Shown one piece after another: positions 37,794 through 51,075 of a stretch of 64,000 bases of DNA. The stretch spans positions 1,736,001 to 1,800,000 of the forward strand of contig NZ_CP108101.1 of NCBI RefSeq assembly GCF_036195325.1, in the 5' to 3' direction. Below the pieces are notes generated by a model. That model worked only from the letters and a program-made list of their open reading frames with translations, searched no databases and had not been told where the DNA came from. Within the stretch, counting starts at the first letter, position 1; each line of letters begins with the position of its first letter. The translations under genes and the position numbers were made by a program. The stretch is from Streptomyces sp. NBC_00234 (GTDB lineage: Bacteria; Actinomycetota; Actinomycetes; Streptomycetales; Streptomycetaceae).

Positions 37794-38605
37794 CGAGGCC
37801 CCTCCGCCACTGCACGGTCGACATCCGCGGGATCGAGCTCGGGTGCTCCGGCCCGCAGCCACAGAAAGTACTCGACGTTCCCCGAGGGGCCCGGCAGCGG
37901 ACTTGCCGTCACGCCCCGCACCCCCAGGCCCAGCAGTCCGGCCCGGCGCGCCACTTCGCGTACCGCCTCGGCCCGCAGTTCGGGACTGCGGACCACGCCG
38001 CCGCTGCCGAGCCGTTCCTTGCCCACCTCGAACTGCGGCTTGACCATGAGGACCAGGTCCGCGTCGGGGGCGGCGCAGCGCGCGAGAGCGGGCAGCACGA
38101 GTCCCAGTGGGATGAACGACAGATCGCCCACCACCAGGTCCACCGGCGTTCCGTCGATCTGCTCCAACGTCAACTCCCGCACGTTGGTACGGTCCTTGAC
38201 GGTGACGCGTTCATCGGACTGCAGCGACCAGGCGAGCTGGCCGTAACCGACGTCGACGGCGACGACATGGTCGGCTCCGGCCCGCAGGAGTACGTCGGTG
38301 AAGCCACCGGTCGACGCCCCGGCGTCCAGCGCCCGCCGCCCCTCCACCTTCAGCCCCAGGGGCACGAAGGCGGCGAGTGCTCCGGCCAGTTTGTGCCCGC
38401 CGCGCGAGACGTACTCCGGGTCGCTGTCGTCCTTCGTGACGACGACCGCGGCGCTGGTCTCGACCTGCGTGGCGGGTTTGGTCGCGGTGGTGCCACCGAC
38501 GGTCACCCGCCCCGCTGCGATCAGCTGGCTCGCGTGCTCGCGAGAGCGGGCGAGATTACGGCGTACCAGCTCGGCGTCGAGGCGGCGACGTGCCACTCCT
38601 GCCAC
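37790..38605 (-). CDS. tlyA: TlyA-family rRNA 2'-O-methyltransferase
   Basis: 271 residues. N-terminal S4 domain (RLDAELVRRNLARSREHASQ, LIAAGRVTVGG) and a FtsJ-like Rossmann methyltransferase: YVSRGGHKLAGALAAF, LDAGASTGGFTDVLLRAGA (SAM site), DLSFIPL and KPQFEVGKE with the catalytic lysines. Mycobacterial TlyA methylates cytidines in 16S and 23S rRNA and determines capreomycin susceptibility; it is sometimes annotated as a hemolysin. GTG at 38605 or 38596. Overlaps nadK by four bases. Confidence 0.94.
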   Translation of the reverse strand: MAGVARRRLDAELVRRNLARSREHASQLIAAGRVTVGGTTATKPATQVETSAAVVVTKDDSDPEYVSRGGHKLAGALAAFVPLGLKVEGRRALDAGASTGGFTDVLLRAGADHVVAVDVGYGQLAWSLQSDERVTVKDRTNVRELTLEQIDGTPVDLVVGDLSFIPLGLVLPALARCAAPDADLVLMVKPQFEVGKERLGSGGVVRSPELRAEAVREVARRAGLLGLGVRGVTASPLPGPSGNVEYFLWLRAGAPELDPADVDRAVAEGPR

Positions 38606-38612
38606 GTTCGGT

Positions 38613-38915
38613 TCAGCTCCTGTGGTTGTACGGGGCCATCGGCGCGGGTGCGGGCCGGGCGTCCAGTGCGGTCAGCGCATCGCGCAGCCCACGGTGTACA
38701 TCCTCGTACACCTCGGTGTGCCCGTCCGCCGGGAGGTGGTCCGCATCGGCCAGACGCTCCAGCTCCGCGTCCACCCCGGCGTTCCCCGTGGGGGTGCGCG
38801 CGACACCCAGGGGCGTGGGCGCCGCGGGCCCCAAGGAGGGCGGGGCAGCCGGTTCCGGTTCCCCGGGAGTGCTCCCGGGCGCCGTCTCCGGCCCCGGCAT
38901 CCAGTCGTCGCTCAT
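38613..38915 (-). CDS. Small conserved hypothetical protein before tlyA
   Basis: 100 residues. A Pro/Gly/Ala-rich N-terminal half and a helical acidic segment (VDAELERLADADHLPADGHT, then EVYEDVHRGLRDALTALDAR) that is likely the conserved part. No membrane segment or signal. It ends 7 bases before tlyA starts, so it is co-transcribed; small proteins at this position occur in other actinobacteria. Function unknown. Confidence 0.7.
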   Translation of the reverse strand: MSDDWMPGPETAPGSTPGEPEPAAPPSLGPAAPTPLGVARTPTGNAGVDAELERLADADHLPADGHTEVYEDVHRGLRDALTALDARPAPAPMAPYNHRS

Positions 38916-38959
38916 GCCGAAACGCTACCCCGAAGGGCTGAGGTAGCGTCGATGGCGAT

Positions 38960-39307
38960 ATGGCGACCATGGCGGAGTGCCGCAGCGCACTCGACAGACT
39001 TTCCGACAACCTCACCGGGGCCGATGGGGACGTGCGCAGCGCCGCAGACCTCGACCGGTCGCTGAGCTGTCACATCAGGGATCTCGACGTGACCTTCACG
39101 GGGCGGCTGAAGGCCGGCCGGATCACCGTTCTCGACACCGTCGAGGGCCCGCCACCCGAGAAGGCGCAGATCCGGCTGGCGATGACCGGTGACGACCTGG
39201 TGGCGATGGTGGACGGCGAGCTGAACTTCGCGAAGGCGTGGGGTTCGGGCCGGGTCCGCCTGGAGGCCGGCTTCCGGGATCTCCTGAAGCTCAGATCCCT
39301 GCTCTAG
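38960..39307 (+). CDS. SCP2 sterol-binding-domain protein
   Basis: 115 residues covering one SCP2-like lipid-binding fold: CRSALDRLSDNLTGADGDVR, then strands LSCHIRDLDVTFTGRLKAGR, IRLAMTGDDLVAMVDGELNF and the terminal helix AGFRDLLKLRSLL. No catalytic partner domain is fused. It probably binds a hydrophobic ligand in the cytosol. A TAGCGT -10-like box ten bases before the ATG suggests a short-leader or leaderless transcript. Divergent from the tlyA group by 44 bases. Confidence 0.85.
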   Translation: MATMAECRSALDRLSDNLTGADGDVRSAADLDRSLSCHIRDLDVTFTGRLKAGRITVLDTVEGPPPEKAQIRLAMTGDDLVAMVDGELNFAKAWGSGRVRLEAGFRDLLKLRSLL

Positions 39308-39337
39308 GGCCGCGCCGGGCGCGGCCCGGCCGCCGGG

Positions 39338-40153
39338 TCAGGCTCCCGCCGAGGTCCTGAGCTCCGCCCGTGCCTTCCGCGCGGCGGGTACCACCAGGGG
39401 CGTGCCCGTCTCGGGATCGTCGATGACCTGGCATCGCATCCCGAACACCTCCTCGACGAGCTCCGCCGTCACGATCTCGGCCGGCGGCCCCTCCGCCACG
39501 ATCCGGCCCCCGCGCATGGCGATGAGGTGCGTGGCGTACCGCGCGGCGTGGTTCAGGTCGTGCAGGACGGCGACCAGGGTGCGCCCGCGGGTCTCGTGCA
39601 GTTCGGCGCACAGGTCGAGCACGTCGATCTGGTGCTGGATGTCGAGGTACGTCGTCGGCTCGTCGAGCAGCAGCAGCGGGGTCTGCTGGGCGAGGGCCAT
39701 CGCGATCCAGACACGCTGACGCTGCCCGCCGGACAATTCGTCGACATAGCGACCGGCGAGTTCACCGACGCCCGTGGACGCCATGGACTCCACGACGACG
39801 CGCTCGTCCTCGGGCGACCACTGCCGCAGCAGGCCCTGGTGGGGATAGCGACCGCGCGCGACGAGGTCCGAGACGGTGATGCCGTCCGGGGCGATCGAGG
39901 TCTGGGGCAGCAGCCCGAGCAGCTTCGCGACCTTCTTGGCGGGCATCGCGTGGATGGACTGCCCGTCGAGGAGAACCTGCCCCTGGCTCGGCTTCAGCAT
40001 CCGGGACAGCGCACGCAGCAGGGTCGACTTCCCGCAGGCGTTGGGGCCGACGATCACCGTGAAGGAATTGTCGGGTATCTCGACCGAGAGGTCCTCGGCG
40101 ATGACCCGCTGGTCGTAGCCGAGGGTCACCGAGTCTGCGGTGAGGCGCTGCAT
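39338..40153 (-). CDS. Iron-siderophore-type ABC transporter ATP-binding protein
   Basis: 271 residues, FecE/FepC-like. Walker A IVGPNACGKSTLLRALSRML, signature LSGGQRQRVWIAMALAQQTP, Walker B LLLLDEPTTYLDIQHQ, and the H-loop in LHDLNHAARYA. No permease or binding-protein gene is adjacent, so it must serve a transporter encoded elsewhere. An iron box upstream predicts derepression under iron limitation by a DtxR/DmdR-type regulator. Confidence 0.93.
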   Translation of the reverse strand: MQRLTADSVTLGYDQRVIAEDLSVEIPDNSFTVIVGPNACGKSTLLRALSRMLKPSQGQVLLDGQSIHAMPAKKVAKLLGLLPQTSIAPDGITVSDLVARGRYPHQGLLRQWSPEDERVVVESMASTGVGELAGRYVDELSGGQRQRVWIAMALAQQTPLLLLDEPTTYLDIQHQIDVLDLCAELHETRGRTLVAVLHDLNHAARYATHLIAMRGGRIVAEGPPAEIVTAELVEEVFGMRCQVIDDPETGTPLVVPAARKARAELRTSAGA

Positions 40154-40237
40154 GGTCGTACTCCCGGAGTCGGTGGGCGTCCTGTGCGAGGCGACCGGCC
40201 CCGTGGCCGGCCGGGAGCCACGTCGGCCGACAACAAG

Positions 40238-40256
40238 TTAGGTTAGCCTACCCTCC
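40238..40256. promoter_or_regulatory. Iron box (DtxR/DmdR-type operator)
   Basis: TTAGGTTAGCCTACCCTCC matches most positions of the DtxR-family palindrome TTAGGTTAGGCTAACCTAA. It lies 85 bases upstream of the ABC ATPase start. Confidence 0.7.
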
Positions 40257-40328
40257 TACCATGCGGGCTCCCCCGGTCACACCCCGGGGAGCCGCCGCAC
40301 GGCACGCGGGGCCGCCCCCGACCGGGCC

Positions 40329-41357
40329 CTACAGCCCCAGTCTCGCAAGCACCTTCCCCGCGTCCAGGCCGCACGAACCCTCGCCCGCGTACGTCCAGGC
40401 AGCCCCGCAGAGCGCCCGCAGACCGTCCAGTTCGTCGCCCTCGCCCTCCAGCACCAGTTCGTCCTCCCGCACGGCCGCGCTCCAGCCGCCGCAGCGCACG
40501 GCGCCGTCCTCGACCGTGACCTCGGGCTGGCCGGTGAGCAGTCCCCGCAGGTCCCGGTCCACATACGTCGGCCGGTACCGCGGCTCGGCGGCCAGCAGCC
40601 GGGCGGCGTCCGTCACCCCCGTGAGTACGAGCAGCGAGTCGACGCCCCCGTTGAACGCACCCTCGATGTCCGTGTCCAGCCGGTCCCCGACGACCAACGG
40701 CCGCTCGGCCCCGGTCCGCAGAACCGTCTCGCGGTGCATCGGGGGCAACGGCTTCCCCGCGACCTGCGGCTCGGCACCCGTGGCGATCCGTACGACCTCC
40801 ACCGCGGCGCCGTTGCCCGGCGCGATGCCACGGGCACTCGGAATCGTCAGATCGGTGTTGGACGCGAACCACGGCAGCCCGCGCGCGACCGCGTAGCTCG
40901 CCTCGGCCAGACGCCCCCACGCCAGGTCCGGACCGCCGTACCCCTGCACCACGGCCACCGGCTCGTCGTCCGCGGACTCCACGGGCACCAGACCGCGCTC
41001 GCGCAGGGCGACCCGCAGCCCCTCCCCGCCGATCACCAGCACCCGCGCACCGGACGGCAGCTGATCCGCCATCAGCCGGGCCACCGCCTGCGCGGAGGTG
41101 ATCACGTCGGCGGCCTCGGCGGGCACGCCCAGCTCGGTCAGATGCTCCGCCACCGCGTCCGGCGTGCGGAGCGCGTTGTTCGTCACATAGGCGAGATGCA
41201 TCCCGCCCTTGCGCGCGGTGCCCAGCGCCTCGACGGCATGGACGATGGCGTGACCGCCGGCGTACACCACCCCGTCGAGATCGAGCAGGGCCGTGTCGTA
41301 CGCCTCGCTCAGTGCCGCGCTGCTCCCGAGCGGCCGGGACGTGTACTGCTGACTCAT
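40329..41357 (-). CDS. HAD-IIA family phosphatase (NagD-like)
   Basis: 342 residues. HAD motif I in YDTALLDLDGVVYAGGHAIV, motif II in YVTNNALRTP, motif III/IV in PLVVGDRLDTDIEGAFNGGV, with the NagD-type cap between. Relatives hydrolyse nucleotide monophosphates, glycerol phosphate or p-nitrophenyl phosphate. The start is uncertain among nearby ATGs (41378, 41363, 41357); 41357 has AGGAG nine bases before it. The ~60 C-terminal residues after the HAD core are an extra alpha/beta appendage (VRCGGWSAAVREDELVLEGE). Confidence 0.9.
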   Translation of the reverse strand: MSQQYTSRPLGSSAALSEAYDTALLDLDGVVYAGGHAIVHAVEALGTARKGGMHLAYVTNNALRTPDAVAEHLTELGVPAEAADVITSAQAVARLMADQLPSGARVLVIGGEGLRVALRERGLVPVESADDEPVAVVQGYGGPDLAWGRLAEASYAVARGLPWFASNTDLTIPSARGIAPGNGAAVEVVRIATGAEPQVAGKPLPPMHRETVLRTGAERPLVVGDRLDTDIEGAFNGGVDSLLVLTGVTDAARLLAAEPRYRPTYVDRDLRGLLTGQPEVTVEDGAVRCGGWSAAVREDELVLEGEGDELDGLRALCGAAWTYAGEGSCGLDAGKVLARLGL

Positions 41358-41416
41358 ATGCATACGCTCCTCATTCATGCCTCTCCCCCGATCATCGCGC
41401 ATGCGCGGAGCGCACA

Positions 41417-41422
41417 TACGAT
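41417..41422 (+). promoter_or_regulatory. Candidate -10 box of a leaderless transcript
   Basis: TACGAT six bases before the ATG at 41429, with no ribosome site between. Confidence 0.4.
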
Positions 41423-41428
41423 GCAGAA

Positions 41429-42712
41429 ATGAACACATCAGGTCCCGCCGAACAGGGGCTGCGTCTGATCCCGTTCCGTGGACTTCGCTACGTCCCCGAG
41501 CGGGTCGGCAGCCTCGCCGCGGTGACCTCACCGCCGTACGACGTCGTCGTCAGGCCCGACGGACTCCACCACCTGGAGTCGGCGGACCCGCACAACATCG
41601 TCAGGCTGATCCTGCCGCAGGCGGACACGGCCGCGGCCCGTCATGAGCAGGCCGCCCAGACGCTCGGCCACTGGCTCGCCGAGGGCGTCCTCGCGCCCGA
41701 CCCGGCACCTGCCCTGTACGTCTACGAGCAGCGCAATAGCGAGATCCTGCAGCGCGGTCTGATCGGCGCCCTCGCACTCTCACCCGCCGCCGACGGCATC
41801 GTGCTTCCGCACGAGGACGTCATGGCCCATGTCGTCGAGGACCGGGCCGACCTGATGCGCACGACGGCGGCCCATCTGGAACCCCTGCTGCTCACCTACC
41901 GCAGCGACGGACGGCGTACGGGCACGACCGCCGTGATCGAGCGGACGGTGGCGCGTCCGCCGCTCCTCGCCACGACGACGGAGGACGGGTTCAGCCACCG
42001 CCTCTGGGCCGTCACGGACCCCGCGGAACGCGACGAGATCGAGACGGATCTCACCCGTCACCAGGCGCTGATCGCCGACGGCCACCACCGCTGGGCCACC
42101 TACCTCCGACTCCAGCAGGAACAGACCGGTCCCGGCCCCTGGGACTTCGGGCTGGTCCTCCTCGTCGACACGGCCCGCTACCCGCTCCAGGTCCGCGCCA
42201 TCCACCGGCTGCTGCACGGTCTCCCGGTCGCCGACGCACTCGCCGCCCTGGACGGTCTCTTCCGCATCCGGAGCGTCGAGGGCCCGCTCCCCCACGCGCT
42301 CGACGCCCTCGCCGGAGCCAGGGCCGAAGGCAACGCTTTCCTGCTCGCGGGCGACGGAGGCTTCCATCTGGTCGACCGTCCGGACGAGGCCCTCCTGACC
42401 CGTACCGTGCCGTCCGACCGTCCCCTGGCATGGCGGACGCTGGACGCCACGGTCCTGCACTCCACCCTGCTCGACCACGTCTGGCAGATCCCCGACGCCC
42501 CGGAACACATCGCGTACATCCACGACACCGCCGCCGCGGTCGAGCAGGCCGAACGCAACAACGCCACGGCGGTTCTGCTCCACCCGGTACGGGAAGAAGT
42601 CGTCCGTGACCTGGCCCGGCAGGGTGTCACCATGCCGCGGAAATCGACATCGTTCGGCCCCAAGCCGGCCTCGGGCATCGTGCTGCGCAGCCTCGACCTC
42701 GAACGCGACTGA
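41429..42712 (+). CDS. DUF1015 family protein
   Basis: 427 residues, soluble. Family signatures: LIPFRGLRYVPERVGSLAAV, VTSPPYDVVV, HNIVRLILP, LYVYEQ, and the diagnostic LIADGHHRWATYLRLQQEQ. Members are sometimes found near HAD phosphatases or amino-acid genes and are proposed kinases; the function is not established. Expressed divergently from the HAD gene, and bounded by a strong terminator. Confidence 0.9.
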   Translation: MNTSGPAEQGLRLIPFRGLRYVPERVGSLAAVTSPPYDVVVRPDGLHHLESADPHNIVRLILPQADTAAARHEQAAQTLGHWLAEGVLAPDPAPALYVYEQRNSEILQRGLIGALALSPAADGIVLPHEDVMAHVVEDRADLMRTTAAHLEPLLLTYRSDGRRTGTTAVIERTVARPPLLATTTEDGFSHRLWAVTDPAERDEIETDLTRHQALIADGHHRWATYLRLQQEQTGPGPWDFGLVLLVDTARYPLQVRAIHRLLHGLPVADALAALDGLFRIRSVEGPLPHALDALAGARAEGNAFLLAGDGGFHLVDRPDEALLTRTVPSDRPLAWRTLDATVLHSTLLDHVWQIPDAPEHIAYIHDTAAAVEQAERNNATAVLLHPVREEVVRDLARQGVTMPRKSTSFGPKPASGIVLRSLDLERD

Positions 42713-42730
42713 CCGGGCCACAAACAGAAA

Positions 42731-42761
42731 GAGGGCGGCACCCCTTCCGGGTGCCGCCCTC
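42731..42761. terminator. Bidirectional terminator
   Basis: Perfect 13-bp stem GAGGGCGGCACCC with a 5-nt loop, between the convergent DUF1015 and repeat-protein genes. Confidence 0.85.
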
Positions 42762-42772
42762 TTCAGTGACGC

Positions 42773-45079
42773 TTACGCCTTCGGGGCCTCGTCCGAGTCG
42801 TCGTCGTCCTCGTCGTCGTCCTCGTCGTCGTCCTCGTCGTCCAGGTCGTCCTGGGCGTCGAGCTCGTCATCCGCGGCTTCGGCTTCCACGGCCTCGACGG
42901 CCTCGTGGTCGTCGCCCTCACCGAGAGCGTCGACGAACTCGACACCGTCGAGCTCGGCCAGCCGGTCCGACGCGTCGGTCGAACCGTCCTTGTCGGCCTC
43001 CAGCGCCTTGCCGAACCACTCGCGCGCCTCGTCCTCACGGCCTGCCTCGAGCAGCGCGTCCGCGTAGGCGTAACGCAGTCGCGGAGTCCACGAGTGCACG
43101 GCGCTCGACGCCAGTTCGGGGCCCTGCAGAGTGACGATGGCGGCATCGATCTGCCCCATGTCCCTGCGCGCTCCGGCAGCCACGAGACGCATCTCGACCT
43201 GTCCGGCCTTGTCGAGCTTCTGGACCTCGGGCTCACCGGCCATCGCCATCGCCCGCTCGGGACGGCCGAGGCCGCGCTCGCAGTCGGCCATGACGGGCCA
43301 CAGCTCCACGGACCCGGTCATCCGACGGGACGCCCGGAACTCGGCCAGCGCCTCGGCGTACTTCTGCGTGGCGTACGCGGCGAAGCCGGCGGCCTCACGC
43401 ACGGCGGCCACACGCGACGCCAGCCGCAGCGCGATACGCGAGTACGCGTACGCCTGCTCGGGGTCCTCGTCGATCAGGTTGGCCACCATCACGAGGTTGC
43501 GCGCGACGTCCTCGGCAAGGGTCTTCGGCAGGCTCATGAGCTCCTGGCGTACGTCCTTGTCGATCTCGTCACCGGTGACGTCGTCGGGAATGGGGAGCCG
43601 CTTGATCGGCTCACGGTCCCGGTCGTCCCGCCGGTCGTACCCACCGGAACGGCCACCGCGGTCGTCGCGCTGACCACCGCGGTACCCGCCACGGTCGTCG
43701 TCCCGACGGGGCCCACGATCCCGGTCACGGTTGTCGTCCCGACGGAAGCCACCACCGGTGCTGCCGCCACCGCGGTTGTCGTCACGGCGGAAGCCGCTGC
43801 TGGGGCGGTCGTCGTCGCGACGGGGGCCACGCGGCCGGTCGTCACGCCGCTCGAAGCCACCACTCGGACGCCCACCACGGTCGTCATCACGACGCGGAGC
43901 ACGGTCATCACGACGGAACCCACCACCGGCGGAGCTACCGCCACCACGGTTGTCATCGCGACGGAACCCACCACCGGAGCCGCCACTGGTGGGCCGGCTG
44001 TCGTCACGGCGCGGGGCGCGGTCGTCACGGCGGAAGCCGCCGCCGGAGCCGCCACCGCGGTTGTCGTCACGGCGGAAGCCGCTGCTGGGGCGGTCGTCGT
44101 CGCGACGGGGGCCACGCGGCCGGTCGTCACGCCGCTCGAAGCCACCACTCGGACGCCCACCACGGTCGTCATCACGACGCGGAGCACGGTCATCACGACG
44201 GAACCCACCACCGGCGGAGCTACCGCCACCACGGTTGTCATCGCGACGGAAGCCGCCACCGGAGCCGCCACCACGGTTGTCGTCCCGACGGAAGCCGCCA
44301 CCGGAACCGCCACCACGGTTGTCATCGCGACGGAAACCGCCACCGGAACCGCCACCACGGTTGTCGTCCCGACGGAAACCGCCACCGGAACCGCCACTGG
44401 TGGGCCGGCTGTCGTCACGGCGCGGGGCGCGGTCGTCACGGCGGAAGCCGCCGCCGGAGCCGCCACCGCGGTTGTCGTCACGGCGGAAGCCACTGCTGGG
44501 GCGGTCGTCGTCGCGACGGGGGCCACGCGGCCGGTCGTCACGCCGCTCGAAGCCACCACTCGGACGCCCACCACGGTCGTCATCACGACGCGGAGCACGG
44601 TCATCACGACGGAACCCACCACCGGCGGAGCTGCCACCACCACGGTTGTCATCGCGACGGAAGCCGCCACCGGAGCCGCCACCACGGTTGTCGTCCCGAC
44701 GGAAGCCGCCACCGGAACCGCCACCACGGTTGTCATCGCGACGGAAGCCACCGCCGGAACCGCCACCACGGTTGTCGTCCCGACGGAAGCCACCGCCGGA
44801 ACCGCCACCACGGTTGTCATCGCGACGGAAACCGCCACCGGAACCACCACTGGTGGGCCGGCTGTCGTCACGGCGCGGGGCGCGGTCGTCGCGACGGAAG
44901 CCGCCACCGGAGCCGCCACCCGTGGGCCTGCTGTCGTCCCGTCGGAAGCCGCCTCGGTCGTTGTCACGACGAGGTGCCCCGGACCGGTCGTCACGACCAC
45001 TACGGAAGCCGCCCCTGTCACCGCTGTCCCGGCGACGCGGCTCGCGCTCCGGACGATCGTCGGGAGAGTTGGTGGACAT
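42773..45079 (-). CDS. Arg/Gly-repeat disordered protein with C-terminal TPR-like domain and acidic tail
   Basis: 768 residues in three zones. Residues ~20-500 are tandem copies of a 14-residue unit (RGGGSGGGFRRDDN) mixed with RAPRRDD and RPSGGFERRDDRPRG segments: an RGG/RDD-rich disordered region likely to bind RNA or drive condensation. Residues ~500-715 are helical, TPR-like (DVRQELMSLPKTLAEDVARN, YAYADALLEAGREDEAREWF). The last ~45 are almost only D/E. AGGAG lies eight bases before the ATG. It starts just downstream of the rRNA terminator. The C-terminal domain looks conserved; the repeat length is probably variable. Function unknown. Confidence 0.85.
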   Translation of the reverse strand: MSTNSPDDRPEREPRRRDSGDRGGFRSGRDDRSGAPRRDNDRGGFRRDDSRPTGGGSGGGFRRDDRAPRRDDSRPTSGGSGGGFRRDDNRGGGSGGGFRRDDNRGGGSGGGFRRDDNRGGGSGGGFRRDDNRGGGSGGGFRRDDNRGGGSSAGGGFRRDDRAPRRDDDRGGRPSGGFERRDDRPRGPRRDDDRPSSGFRRDDNRGGGSGGGFRRDDRAPRRDDSRPTSGGSGGGFRRDDNRGGGSGGGFRRDDNRGGGSGGGFRRDDNRGGGSGGGFRRDDNRGGGSSAGGGFRRDDRAPRRDDDRGGRPSGGFERRDDRPRGPRRDDDRPSSGFRRDDNRGGGSGGGFRRDDRAPRRDDSRPTSGGSGGGFRRDDNRGGGSSAGGGFRRDDRAPRRDDDRGGRPSGGFERRDDRPRGPRRDDDRPSSGFRRDDNRGGGSTGGGFRRDDNRDRDRGPRRDDDRGGYRGGQRDDRGGRSGGYDRRDDRDREPIKRLPIPDDVTGDEIDKDVRQELMSLPKTLAEDVARNLVMVANLIDEDPEQAYAYSRIALRLASRVAAVREAAGFAAYATQKYAEALAEFRASRRMTGSVELWPVMADCERGLGRPERAMAMAGEPEVQKLDKAGQVEMRLVAAGARRDMGQIDAAIVTLQGPELASSAVHSWTPRLRYAYADALLEAGREDEAREWFGKALEADKDGSTDASDRLAELDGVEFVDALGEGDDHEAVEAVEAEAADDELDAQDDLDDEDDDEDDDEDDDDSDEAPKA
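43731..45010. repeat. 42-bp tandem repeats with higher-order structure
   Basis: In-frame DNA repeats encoding the FRRDD units. A longer composite block recurs: the 20-mer GGACGCCCACCACGGTCGTC occurs at 43866, 44151 and 44562, spaced 285 and 411 bp. The spacing difference is 126 bp, exactly three 42-bp units. Confidence 0.9.
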
Positions 45080-45155
45080 GGGTGTGACTCCTGTCATCGG
45101 GTACCACAGACATTCTCGCGCAGCCAACCGGCCAACGCGCTTCGAGAAAACAAAA

Positions 45156-45199
45156 AAGGACCCTTGGTCCCAGCGTGAACGCTGGGACCAAGGGTCCTT
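45156..45199 (-). terminator. Intrinsic terminator of the rRNA operon
   Basis: Perfect 21-bp inverted repeat (AAGGACCCTTGGTCCCAGCG, T) with almost no loop, followed on the minus strand by a T-rich run (TTTTTG). It is nine bases beyond 5S rRNA. Confidence 0.95.
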
Positions 45200-45208
45200 G
45201 AAAGATTG

Positions 45209-45326
45209 TTCGGCGGCGTCCTACTCTCCCACAGGGTCCCCCCTGCAGTACCATCGGCGCTGAAAGGCTTAGCTTCCGGGTTCGGAATGTAACCGGGCGT
45301 TTCCCTAACGCAATGACCACCGAAAC
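45209..45326 (-). rRNA. rrf: 5S ribosomal RNA
   Basis: 118-nt match to the actinobacterial 5S pattern; on the minus strand it begins GTTTCGGTGGTCATTGCGTT and ends GTAGGACGCCGCCGAA. The helix I ends are complementary. Confidence 0.95.
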
Positions 45327-45441
45327 CCTATCGGGTTCTAGCGAACAAGCACACTCTTCAATTAAGTAGTGAAACTGTTCAACCGGTGCGATAACTGTTC
45401 GCAACCCGGGAACAACACAGTGGACGCGAGCAACTGAGGAC

Positions 45442-50397
<4,956 letters not shown>

Positions 50398-51075
50398 ATG
50401 TTTTCCCGTAATCGGGACGACACCACGAGAGCGGAACGACCGAGTCGGAATATGACCGGTCGTTCACTGCGTCCTCGCTAGTGTTGCCTGCCCGGACCAT
50501 TAAAGGCCGAACAGGACTTTTCAAAGGAACCACCAACCTGCCGAAGCAGGCCGGGGTATCAACATATTTGGCGTTGACTTTTGGCACGCTGTTGAGTTCT
50601 CAAGGAACGGACGCTTCCTTCGGTCCCGTTTCACCGGGGCCCTCCGGGCGCTTCCCTTCGTTCTTGCGTTTCCGACTCTATCAGACTCTTTCGTGTCCGA
50701 TTCCCGGTCGAAGCGGCCCCCTGCAGAGCAGGAGAATTTTGCTTCGCTTTCCAGTTCTTCGCTTTCGCGTTTCCCTTTCCGGCGGTTCCAACCTTACCAG
50801 ATTCATTTCCGTTCCGTTTCCGGTCCGAATTTGATTCCAGCGGCCTGTTGAAGGGCCTTTGCCTTTCGGCGTGTCCACTACGTTAGCCGATTTCCTTGGT
50901 GGCTCATAATCGAGCCGATGAGGCGAATTACGGCATGCCGAATTCGCACCCGCCAGGGTGACTCGTAGGTAGTGGTTGGCCGCTTCGAGAAGCTTGGGTC
51001 CGGTTCGATGAACCGTCCCGACAACAGCTTTCGTTCAAGCGGCTCGGACTACATTAGGGGCCGCCCGGGGGCGAG
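50398..51075 (-). promoter_or_regulatory. rRNA operon leader and promoter region
   Basis: 678 bases, much less G/C-rich than the flanks. On the minus strand the segment TTGAGAACTCAACAGCGTGC, about 200 bases before 16S, matches a leader element common in actinobacterial rrn operons (antitermination/processing). Two similar -10-like blocks, TCTGATAGAGTCGGAA and TCTGGTAAGGTTGGAA, at 50671-50686 and 50787-50802, may mark tandem promoters; no clear -35 boxes were found. Confidence 0.6.

Noticed and set aside
43731..45010. CRISPR-like appearance of the regular repeats
   Set aside because: Repeats are contiguous, in frame and differ only by point changes; there are no unique spacers and no cas genes.
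42905..45263. Very long plus-strand frames (757 and 510 residues) and a minus-frame Val/Ala/Thr-rich ORF in the repeat region
   Set aside because: Repetitive GC-rich DNA lacks stops in several frames. Only the minus-strand 768-residue frame has a ribosome site and a non-repetitive conserved domain.
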